In this document: in pieces, positions 45,845 to 56,178 of the stretch
How positions within the stretch are numbered: position 1 is the first letter of the stretch
How the letters are laid out: each line of letters starts with the position of its first letter
Origin: Lepidodermella squamata
Lineage: Eukaryota; Gastrotricha
Length of the DNA: 64,000 nucleotides
Reading direction: 5' to 3'
Assembly: GCA_047495785.1 (NCBI GenBank)
Contig: JBLDXI010000042.1
Span: forward strand, 3,596,001-3,660,000
The notes under the pieces: model-generated
What the model was told of the DNA's origin: nothing
Seen by the model: the letters and a program-made list of their open reading frames with translations, nothing else
Database searches by the model: none
Made by a program: the position numbers and the translations under genes

Positions 45845-48800
45845 TTATTGGTAACGATATTCGTCCTCCAGGTGAAGAGAATCCGGCGTCATAACTGCCG
45901 GCGCGACTATGAACAAAATAACAGGAACGCAAAGTATCACCAGGGTGCACACTAAAAACGTCAACGAATCCAAGTGCTTCGCCGTTTTTCGATATAGACT
46001 CGACGCTTTAACCATTTCTGGGAAATAAAATTCAAGAGGATTCAAGTCCACAGTTGAGAAAATGGGATCTTACCTCTGGATCTTTCAGATTTCGTGTCGC
46101 AAGATTCTGGCGGTGGTATGTCATCCTGAGTAGCCAAAAGCAGCCTATGTTGATGTCGAGCTATCAAACTCCGATTCATCTGATCTCTGCCATTGACGCC
46201 GTTCATCATCCCAGGCACAGGATGAGTCAATCCAGCAGCGAATTGAACGCCAATTATTCCTTCAGGCCGGCCGTTGCGGCTTGGAACTGGGGGTTTGACA
46301 TCTTTGACGACTTTCAGGTCGAAAATTCGAATTAGGACAGAAGGCACTTGGATTGTTTCGTCCTTTTTGCTTTTTTTGTCGGCTAGAGCCATTAGGTAGG
46401 AAACAGCGACACAGCTTGCGATGGCTAGGACTGATACGATTGATAGCGCCATCAAATAACGGGCTAACAGAGGCATCGATGATGCCGTCTAGGTTAGGAA
46501 TAACGTTAATGTGCAATAATACCGAACCGGTAGAAGAATATACTCACCTTGGGAAGCTCACTGAAAATGATGGTCTGATAAAGAAAAGTATTTAAAATTA
46601 AAATTAAAATTAGTATTAAATTTCAAGATTTAATTTGGTCTAAATGTATGCTTTAATTGCGGTTCCAGCACCAAAGTTGTCCTATTATATGGAAAAATTT
46701 TCTTTCTCTATCGATATGATGCATCGATATCACTCGATTTTTTATAATTTTACCTTCGTATAGTACCTTCAGAAATTTCCTAAGCTTTCTTAGAGGGCTG
46801 TGATCGAAAGAGTAATAAATTTGTTATAAATTTATTTTTTGCTTATAACGCTAATATAAATCGCTCGCGCTAAGTTTTATGTGCAGCAAAAAATACTGTG
46901 ATTTTTTGCTGCTATTTGCGTTCTAATATTCTCTTACGTTATTCACGTCATTTGGGTCATTTCCTTCATTCATAAATTTTGACATTGCGCGCAAAGGTGA
47001 AACAATGCCCTCGCGGTCTGCATAACCAATGGCCTCAAGACGATGTTCCAACTCTTTTGTTGAAACTGGAAAGCTAGTTTATACCATTTTTCTCAAGAAA
47101 ATAATCGTGATACAAAAACTAACAAAAGCTAACTCCATTTTCAATCCGCCAATAGCCGCATTTTTTGTGCCACAAACTACCTGTATAGGCTGATGCATTT
47201 CTTCTGTGATTTAGATCACAAACTAGACTTCCCCAAATTGACAAATGTACCGTCTCACGCCTTATTTGGCATGATATTGAAGTGCCTCGTAAAAGCTGCC
47301 ATTCCCAAAGATGCAATAGCTAGATTTCAAGCCATTTCAAGTCATCGAATGATTTGTAATTTTTCAAAGGAGAACAATATTTCTCAGGGGTTATGCTAGC
47401 TTCTTATTCTACTGAAAAAGCTGTTTGATATCAGTTAAAAGGTAGCAGGTGTGCGATAAAATTGGATAATAACACGCTATCTATCATCCATCTTGAAACT
47501 CGTGATCCGATTGACCCGTTTATCGGAAACGATATGCTGAAGCTAATGATAATGACTGTAGTAAAGGATGCAATTGAAGCAGCAGAATAAGCAATAATAT
47601 AGCACCATCAATAAAAAGTGTACGATAGATTTTCTTTCTGTGTCGCACTATAACGTCGTTATAATGTTGTTATAAATCTTATTTATGTACGATCACAGCC
47701 CTCTAATAATCGGAAAAAATCACTGATTCATAAAATCGATATCGGAAATCGAAATCGATTTGCAGGTCAACATGTTTCATTGCTAAACTGACCGCTAAAT
47801 TGTAAAATTCGCGCTATACGTTCGGTTTGATAATAAAAATTGAAATTTTGAGGAATAAAACTTGAAACTTGAAAAACCATTCTGACTCAAGTTTAGTGCT
47901 GGAACCCTAATAGAATTCTGAAATATAATAATAAATATCCGTTGAGCATTTTTGCTCAATTGCCAAACCTGTGCTCAATTTGCTCAACGCGTGCTAAAGC
48001 AGTGCACAATATGCGCTCAATTCGTGAACAACTAAAGCCTAACCAGAGGATGAATCATCAAAAAGTGCTCAAAATGTGCTTAACACGTCGTATGACACGC
48101 GTTGAGCACACCAATAATTATTGAAAATATGCCACGTCATTGATCAGTCAATTTCTGGTTCCGATATTAACCCGATACCAGTGGCGCAATCGATTCGATT
48201 GCAGGCGTTGATGGTCAAAGTCACTGGTTCGATTCCCGGTCACGACTGATTTTTTTATTGGTTTTTGGTTTTTTTTTTACTTTCCTTAAATTTTACTGGC
48301 ACATGGCAATACTGCCGAAACCCGAAACTGGCTGTCTGTAGAAAAACGGCCAATGACGGCAGTGATGCCATGTTCCAGTAAAAAAATCAGTCGTGACCGG
48401 GAATCGAACCAGTGACTTGACGGCAAAATAATAAAAATCCACTCTAAATTGGTTTTTTGGGATTGATTTTCACAGCGAACCAGTGGCGCAATCGATTCGA
48501 TTGCAGGCGTTGATGGTCAAAGTCACTGGTTCGATTCCAGGCTCTGACAGATTTTTCTGAATTTCTTTCTAATTTTTAAAAATCGACTGCTCAACGAGTG
48601 CTCGAAGCGAAAATTGGGGGCGTATGTTGGAACCTTCCTTATGTTGGATTAAGGTTTAAGGTTTAAGTTTTCCTCTCATTTCCAAAGCAACCATTGTTGC
48701 GTATTGGGACTCACCATTGTTCGCGTATATAAAATGGAGCAATAGAAGAAAATTCCTATGTTCGATTAAAAAACCTATGTACCAATGAGAGAAAATTTGC

Positions 48801-51800
48801 AGGTTTTAGAGGTTTTATCCGCTAAACCTGGTTTAAACTCAGAATTTTTCAAACCATGTACGAGGAGGTTTACAAAAAAACGGGTATTACGGCCCAACCG
48901 GCGGATGGCGCGTCTTATAGCGCCATTGCTCGATGGCGCGGAATTCAAAATTTCGAAAAGTTGAAAGTGCATATAATATTTTTATTTCCAATATTCAGTA
49001 AAATATCTGAATTTTCGGCAGCTAAATTACTCGCAAAACTTCTCGACCGTCACGACTATTTCGTTTGCGATCGGTCAATGATAAACGTTTTCTGCGTTGA
49101 ATTTATCGCAAAATAATTATTATTCAAAATTATAATATCGCCAATTTCATTTATAATTGGCGAATGCTCAGGTAGGCTTAAATATTATTTCAGGCATTGA
49201 ACTATTATATATTATTGTCCCCAATCCGCCCCGTTCGCCAATTTATAAATCGAATTAATTTGCCCAAGTTTATTTTGTTACGCTCAGGTCATTCGAGCTG
49301 AAGTAAGAAATTAGGTCATACTCGTGTTCAGAATTTTAGAGACATACACAAAATTTCGTAATCATAATGGAAGGTATCAGGTGAGTTTTCATTGGGTTTT
49401 CAGCCCAGTTGGCCGAATTCCTGAAGCGCTGGAATTCGCCATGATGCACCGGTATTCACTAATATCTAACCGATTACGATTATACTGATTAACTATGTAC
49501 ATCTTCGTGGCACAAAAATAGACTAGCTTCAGATCAGCTGCAGATTTCATGAATTTTAGGCCATTTTGGAAATGCCCAACATTTTTTGAGAAGAATAATG
49601 CAAAAAAATTCAAAATTCAACAGAAGCTTCACCCGAACAATAATAGCTAGGTGGCCATGAATTCTCCCCAGCTCAATGGCAAATTCAGAGAGAACTTTTG
49701 CCAATTCGCATTTCAAAAATACTTCGCGTGAGAACTAGAAATGACGAACTGAATTGGCATGGTGTAGCAACGCGGCCGCGTTGTCTCACTGTTTCGTAAC
49801 TATGGGTTGTCCTTTTTTCCAGGGCATATTATTTCAAATTCAAATGATTTTAAAATTATTTCAAATTCAAGCATGGGGATTCGCCCAAGTTCTTATAATT
49901 AATGATGGTTGGTTGCCTCGTTGACATGGCTCCTCGGCGGCGTTTGTGAGAAGCCATTATAATTCAGTCGGTTCATAGTTGGCGGAAATTTTTTTCATCA
50001 AAATTCAAGGCTAGCTAATTTACAAAGAAAATAGTCCTCGGTCCTGATCGTCCAGCTTTGCCTCTGGTAGGCCGTCGAGATTCTAAGCGTGTATAATTCC
50101 TGAATCATTTAATAACAATAATAATAATAAATAGCCAACTGGTTACTGGTTAGCCGTGAAATCCTATCAAATTCTTTCTACCTAGTTATTTTTTCATATT
50201 GACACCGCGGGAAAAAGCTGAAAAACTCAATCGTTCCATAATATTCTATAATCTCACTTGCTTCTTGCAGATGACACATTGAAAATTAAAAAGGGACGAT
50301 TTAACAATTGGTTTTAGAAATTATATAGGACAACACTAGAAAAGTGTCCCGGAGTAATTGGATTTTTAGAAAGATCTCGGCTCAAGTTTTAGCCTAACTT
50401 AGGAAAAGATACGGAAAGTTTAAGCTAGATTCCAACATAACCCCCTTGATGATTGCACAATGGGTGCGTAAACACTGCTCAAAGTGCTCAACGTTCGCTA
50501 CTCGAATGCTTAATGAGTGATCAATGACTGCTCAATGACTGCACAATCGCTTAAAGGTTGCACAAAGAAATGCTTAACAGTGCAAAATTATATTGAGCAC
50601 GGGAAATGATTCTGCTCAACGAATGCTCAACGGATAAATAATTATTGTAAATTTAAAAAAAAAATCCGATTAAGAGATTTCCTGAATTTTCGAATAAGCC
50701 AACTTATAATGATCCAGCCACCAACTTTCTCTATGTTTTTGGATTTCCCCGTTTCCCGTCCTTATTATTACATCTAAGTATTCATCGAGAATTGTTAGGA
50801 ATTGGGAATTAGAGAAGCCGAAAATACGGAAATTTTGAAGAAATTTTAAAGCTAAATATTTAATCACCTGGAAGACAATCAGCGATAGCAGAACTGACGT
50901 TGCATGAGTTAGACGCTCCGGATTTTTCAAAGGAATCAGAAAGGTCAGGACCTAATTTCGACGGTAACTTGGCTATTCAAATATAGGATTTAAGTAATTT
51001 ATTTACCTGTAGGCAGCTCAACAGGAAGCATGGTATAATGTAGTTGTTGGTATAGTAACTGCTCCGCCTTAAAAAAACATCGAAAATGTGATCAAAATTA
51101 GATGGAATAAGTTCCAGCCAATTCCTTGTTACCTTTGCATATGCAGGATGAATTCGACTCTCGAAAAGGCGGTACTACTCGTCGCCCAATCTAACATGGC
51201 TACGCCGAAGCCATCGATAACGTCCCAGAGTCCGTTTTCACGGTACATCGAGAATGATATGGTTTTATTTTGTCGGAAAGTTAGATTCAACTGGTCGTGG
51301 GTGTAGATGACAGATTCAAGAATAACCTTACACTTTTGATGATCAAACTAGGTAAGAAAAAACAAAATTCGCGAAAATTCAAAGATTAGTCGGGGATATT
51401 TTCCTAACCGGGAAAAGCTCGAGGTTCAGCTCGCATCGTAATTTCATAGAACCAGTAGGGTGCCACCAAACCTCACCATTGTAATGAACCTGTCATCGAT
51501 AAAAAAAATCAATATATATTTGTAAAAATTCCTAAATTATTTTCTAAAATTTCAAAAATTATGAACCCACCTTAACTGCGAACTGCCTTGACCCAAGTAA
51601 TGCGTACATGTCATCAGCCGAATTTATGAATTGCAAGTCCGGAATCCTAATATAATTGGAAAAATCCTTCGAAAGCTTGAAATTAGACCCAAATTACCAA
51701 ACAGCATGGCCAGGTAGGATGATAGATTGCAAGCCGGAAAAGTTGGCCGGATTCCATCGTAAACGTCTATCCAGCCAGCCGAATTGAAGCCGCATCGCCA

Positions 51801-52215
51801 GATGAAGAATTTCGTCCTTCTCAATTAATTCCTGAACTTTCATCGGGAAAATTCTGGTTACCACTACAACTGTATCATTCACGTGCTTCGCCGGTCGAAC
51901 CAGGTCGCGATAGCCTCGAAGAATAAATTCCTGAAGCATAGTTTCGTCTTGATCTAAAACAAATTTAGTCAATTTTCTAACTAGAAAAAAATTGAATTTT
52001 TTACTGTATTTTATTGAACTAGTTTCGCCGTAGGAAGATGGGTCGTAGGCTTGTTGCGAGCCTTGCGAATGACTTTGAGATGGCATTGCTGACCCTTTGT
52101 TTTGGCCAGCCGAAGCCCGTATCGATCCGGCTTGCTGCATTTTCGGCATCTTTTTCTGAGCCTGCGACAAGATGATCAGTTGCAGCGCAAAAATAAGCCA
52201 CAAAAGTTGAGCCAT
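45845..52215 (-). CDS. Nicotinic acetylcholine receptor-like Cys-loop channel subunit
   Basis: Ten exons (52215-52005, 51953-51698, 51646-51571, 51489-51409, 51347-51133, 51067-51007, 50951-50868, 46574-46548, 46488-46074, 46017-45845) join in phase to 532 residues. There is a signal peptide (1-19), a Gln/Ser-rich linker (20-70) and a ligand-binding domain. That domain has VRPAKHVNDTVVV, the WLDRRLRW motif (130-137) and the canonical 13-residue Cys-loop (C200-C214). M1 is about 286-306, M2 311-331 (ERLTHATSVLLSLIVF), M3 342-371 and M4 491-514. No vicinal CC precedes M1, so it is a non-alpha type. A Glu before M2 suggests cation selectivity, though GEK reads PER. The 51-nt first intron is in frame and could be read through. 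The 4.3-kb M2-M3 intron is filled with transposons. Confidence 0.92.
46575..47937. other. Intron sequence of the receptor gene, left part
   Basis: Intronic AT-rich sequence between the M2 exon and a 9-codon exon. Short frames on both strands (47119-47399) show no homology I recognise. Confidence 0.5.
48178..48252 (+). repeat. tRNA-like sequence 1 inside the TGCTCAA element
   Basis: Contains an A-box-like AGTGGCGCAATCGATT and a B box GGTTCGATTCC at tRNA-like spacing, but the ends do not pair as an acceptor stem. A near copy lies at 48478-48551. Confidence 0.5.
48219..48417. repeat. Hairpin carrying an inverted tRNA-like T arm
   Basis: CACTGGTTCGATTCCCGG...CACGACTGATTTTTTT on the left is mirrored by AAAAAAATCAGTCGTG and CCGGGAATCGAACCAGTG on the right. 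An inner pair TTTTACTGGCACATGGCA / TGCCATGTTCCAGTAAAA forms the same fold. It is about 200 nt in total. Confidence 0.65.
48478..48551 (+). repeat. tRNA-like sequence 2 inside the TGCTCAA element
   Basis: Repeats 48178-48247 nearly exactly up to the B box, then diverges (CCAGGCTCTGAC against CCCGGTCACGAC). It is degenerate as a tRNA and most likely part of a repeat head. Confidence 0.5.
48617..50445 (+). mobile_element. 1.83-kb terminal-inverted-repeat element, copy 2 (nested)
   Basis: Same termini as copy 1, flanked by the 3-bp duplication TTG (48614-48616 and 50446-50448). Differences from copy 1 are scattered substitutions and small deletions. It is inserted into the TGCTCAA element, which is therefore older than this insertion. 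Confidence 0.88.
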
Positions 52216-52897
52216 TTTTTCGAGAACTTGATGCTTTTTTAAATGTAAACCAGGCTATACTGGCGAACTTGACAGTTGGCTGATCAATCGGCGGCATGTG
52301 ATGAATATCATTTCGCCCGGAAGAAGTTGCTCGAGCAGGGAAAAATTACCATATCAAAAGCATCGGGGCAGACTTTTATTGCCTCAATAATTAACTATTG
52401 TTGCTCTCATATATAACCAATAATAAGTGATCTGGCGCCGATGCTTGTCGAATTTTAAACAAATTTGCTCAGGGAAATCCGGCATGTGATATATGGCAAA
52501 CAAATCGCACTGGTGAATGCCTCGGAAAAAAATACTCCGGATGCAATGGGAAGGCATGCATTTTTGACGGATCGCGTTGGTTGATGCGGTATAACAAAAT
52601 TTGAAAATGCTTGATATCAGTTAAAATAAAGGTACACTGATGGTTATCATTTTGCAATTCATAAAAATGTTTGGCAGTTGGCATTAATGCTGAAAAAACT
52701 CACGGAAAATCTTTCTTAGTCGAAAATCATTATTTGAAGAGAGTTATTTTGTGTCTCTCCTTGAAACCACCGATCAGGAACCATCATTAAAAATGAGTTA
52801 TAAATTTTTTGCTATTTTTTCAATTTTTTTCTAAGTTTTTACCGCTGTTTGGCGTGTCAAATTATTCGCTCAAAGATTATCTATTTTTCGAAGCACA
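52216..52897. other. Upstream region of the receptor gene
   Basis: Should hold the minus-strand receptor promoter. No obvious TATA box or other gene is recognised. A 71-codon frame at 52469-52684 is unsupported. Confidence 0.45.
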
Positions 52898-55190
52898 TTT
52901 TCAGTCCCGCCTACGTTACGGCTCAGCGCGCGCTACTATTGGTCAGCTCATTTTGAACTGAAATCAAAGGGCAATCTATGAATTTCACATCGGCTTTTAC
53001 ATCAAAATGAAGTAAATTGAATTCTCTATCGATTAAATATAGATATGTTACGATTGATATTTGAGACTTTAACATTTTACGTGCACAATTTTTACTTGGT
53101 GGTGCGCTCTCGTAAGGTCAGCCGCCCTAATTTTTCAGTGCGCGTAAAACTTTTTCCTTTTCAATTTTTCGAACGAGAACCCTATATTCAATCGATAGAG
53201 GATTAAATTCTCTTCATTTTGGCATAAAAACCGACTCAAAGGGGGTTATGTTGGAATCTAGCTTAAACTTTCCGTATCTTTTCCTAAGTTAGGCTAAAAC
53301 TTGAGCCGAGATCTTTCTAAAAATCCAATTACTCCGGGACACTTTTCTAGTGTTGTCCTATATAATTTCTAAAACCAATTGTTAAATCGTCCCTTTTTAA
53401 TTATCAATGTGTCATCTGCAAGAAGCAAGTGGGTTTTTCAGCTTTTTCCCGCGGTGTTAATATGAAAAAATGACTAGGTAGAAAGAATTTGATAGGATTT
53501 CACGGCTAACCAGTTGGCTATTTATTATTATTATTGTTATTAAATGATTCAGGAATTATACACGTTTAGAATCTCGACGGCCTACCGGAGGCAATGCTGG
53601 ACGATCAGGACCGAGGACTATTTCTTTGTAAATTAGCTAGCCTTGAATTTTGATGAAAAAATTTTCCGCCAACTATGAACCGACTGAATTATAATGGCTT
53701 CTCACAAACACCGCCGAGGAGCCATGTCAACGAGGCAACCAACCATCATTAATTATAGAACTTGGGCGAATCCCCATGCTTGAATTTGAAATAATATGCC
53801 CTGGAAAAAAGGACAACCCATAGTTACGAAACAGTGAGACAACGCGGCCGCGTTGCTGCACCATGCCAATTCAGTTCGTCATTTCTAGTTCTCACGCGAA
53901 GTATTTTTGAACTATCATGCGAATTGGCAAAAGTTCTCTCTGAATTTGCCATTGAGCTGGGGAGAATTCATGGCCACCTAGCTATTATTGTTTGGGTGAA
54001 GCTTCTGTTGAATTTTGAATTTTTTCGCATTATTCTTCTCAAAAAATGTAGTTGGGCATTTCCAAAGTGGCCTAAAATTCATGAAATCTGCAGCTGATCT
54101 GAAGCTAGTCTATTTTAGTGCCACGAAGATGTAAATAGTTAATCAGTATAAACGTAATCGGTTAGATATTAGTGAATACCGGTGCATCCTGGCGAAATCC
54201 AGTGCATCGAGAAATTCAGGAATTCGGTCAACTGGGCTGAAAACCCAATGAAAACTCACCTGATACCTTCCATTATGATTACAAAATTTTGTTTATGTCT
54301 CTAAAATTCTGAACACGAGTATGACCTAATTTCTTACTTCAGCTCGAATGACCTGAGCGTAACAAAATAAACTTGGGCAAATTAATTCGATTTATAAATT
54401 GGCGAACGGGGCGGATTGGTGACAATAATATATAATACTTCAATGCCTGAAATAATATTTGAGCCTACCTGAGCATTCGCCAATTAAAAATGAAATTGGC
54501 GATATTATAATTTTGAATAGTAATTATTTTGCGATAAATTCAACGCAGAAAACGTTTATCATTGACCGATCGCAAACGAAATAGTCGGGACGGTCGAGAA
54601 GTTTTGCGAGTAATTTAGCTGCCGAAAATTCAGATATTTTACTGAATATTGGAAATAAAAATATTATATGCACTTTAAACTTTTCGAAATTTTGAATTCC
54701 GCGCCATCGAGCAATGGCGCGATAAGACGCGCGATCCGCCGGTTGGGCCGTAATACCCGTTTTTTTGTAAACCTCCTCGTACATGGTTTGCAAAATTCTG
54801 AGTTTAAACCAGGTTTAGCGGATAAAACCTCTAAAACCTGCAAATTTTCTCTCATTTGTACATAGGTTTTTTAATCGAACATAGGAATTTTCTTCTATTG
54901 CTCCATTTTATATACGCGAACAATGGTGAGTCCCAATACGCAACAATGGTTGCTTTGGAAATGAGAGGAAAACTTAAAACTTAAACCTTAATCCAACATA
55001 AGGAAGGTTCCAACATACGCCCCAAAAAGTTCAAGTTACTTTTTGACAACTGCGCGCGCGGTAAAATCAGCGATAAATAACCGTGCGCACTTACGGCGCG
55101 CGTGTTTTTCGTAACGGTGTGCGCGAAATGGCCGGCCAATAGGAGCGCGCGTAGAGCCGTAACGTAGGCGGGCCTGATAATGTGCTTTTT
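52898..55190. mobile_element. Older inverted-repeat element split by copy 3
   Basis: 52898-52955 (GCACATTTTCAGTCCCGCC...TACGTTACGGCTC...GCGCGC...CTATTGG) is the inverted counterpart of about 55130-55190 (...CCAATAGGAGCGCGCG, GAGCCGTAACGTAGGCGGG, GATAATGTGC). The matches run about 50 nt with roughly 85 percent identity. The 1.78-kb element 53241-55023 sits inside. Without it the outer element is about 0.5 kb and noncoding. Exact ends and target duplication were not resolved. Confidence 0.62.
53241..55023 (-). mobile_element. 1.78-kb terminal-inverted-repeat element, copy 3 (inverted, nested)
   Basis: Reverse orientation relative to copies 1 and 2. It starts GGGGGTTATGTTGGAAT and ends with the complement of GGGGCGTATGTTGG. 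The flanking 3-bp duplication is AAA (53238-53240 and 55024-55026). It shows more differences and small deletions than copies 1 and 2, so it may be the oldest insertion. Confidence 0.87.
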
Positions 55191-56178
55191 TCCAATTATT
55201 TCTGAGAAATGTGACTATTTTTGAAACTTAGCCTACTGCGAGAATCTCCCGTCGTTAAAAATTTAAAATTAACCGGAGAAAATCCGGAAAACCGAAATGA
55301 AAACTGGGACTACTCTAAAACAGCGAATGCAAATTCGATTGTTCTCGTTGCGCAACAATCGAAAAGTTTGGCCGTTGCGGTATTTTAGTGTCATTTGTTT
55401 TGGAGTAGCCCCATGCAAACTGGTTCGGTAATTTTCGGTATTTTACACCCGTCTTGACCGAATTTCTCCTGTTTTTCAAATTCCATTAAAAAAAAGACAT
55501 ATAACCTTGAATAACCTTTGAATTTGTGCGAGATTTTTTGGCGATGAGATGTGACTTTGCCTCTCATTTCAGCCTCATGCCTACTGCCTACCGTATTTTA
55601 CTGCATATTTTCTTTTCCTTTGTTTTTTGCGTTACATTTGGGACTCGATACAGTTACTTTTTCTCCATTGGCGATAGAGCAGGATTCCCTAATTCGCCCA
55701 CTGCCTAAATTCAGCCGCTGCGACCTAACCTCGGCCACTGGCCGAAATTTGGACACTAAATGCTGTGCAGCAGTTTTGTTTGCCCGCAACTCAAGACATT
55801 ATTTGCATTTTTGATTCAATCTGTTTCATGATTTTTCAAGCGCACGATCGCAAAGAAAATAATCTTTCTGATGTGATCCACTTGGAAAGCCAATCATCTT
55901 GTTTAAAAACGACGATACTTTCCGCGTTATCGACTTTGTCAAGTTTGGTGACAGTCCCATAAATATAGAGCTACTCTATGTGTGACACACTGGTTGTTTT
56001 GGCATTTTTTCACTAGATGCTAATACTATATTCCAAAACATTTTGGACACACCGGGATTGTAGCCACCCAATCGGAATAAAAAAAATAAGGCTGTATCAA
56101 AATTATCGAAGAATTATCACATAATCGTTGCTTTTATTGCTCTTTTTCTTTATAAAAAGCTTCATAAAAAAGTCGGAC
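55191..56178. other. Intergenic region downstream of the fucosyltransferase-like gene
   Basis: Contains the second copy of the dispersed repeat. The stretch 55940-56178 resembles 63150-63344, the matching 3' flank of the second gene copy, so the duplication extends beyond the coding region. The short frames are unsupported. Confidence 0.5.
55668..55862 (+). repeat. Dispersed repeat, copy b
   Basis: Same repeat as 41195-41385, same strand, with many substitutions and small indels. Confidence 0.6.

Larger units (their letters stand above)
47938..50634. mobile_element. Inverted-repeat transposon with TGCTCAA subterminal arrays, split by a nested element
   Basis: The ends are TCCGTTGAGCATT (47938) and its inverted copy ending at 50634, flanked by TAAATA on both sides (47932-47937 and 50635-50640). 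The left arm (about 47938-48120) and right arm (about 50455-50634) are packed with TGCTCAA/TTGAGCA, CTTAAC and GCACAA words, as expected for transposase-binding subterminal repeats. The 1.83-kb element 48617-50445 interrupts it; without the insert it is about 860 bp. It sits in an intron of the receptor gene and has no transposase frame. Confidence 0.75.

Noticed and set aside
45054-45854. Frames overlapping gene B's last exons and the spacer as an extra gene
   Set aside because: They cross confirmed splice junctions of gene B in the wrong frame.
48178-48551. Possible tandem functional tRNAs
   Set aside because: A and B boxes are present but no 7-bp acceptor stem can be formed, and they lie inside a transposon.
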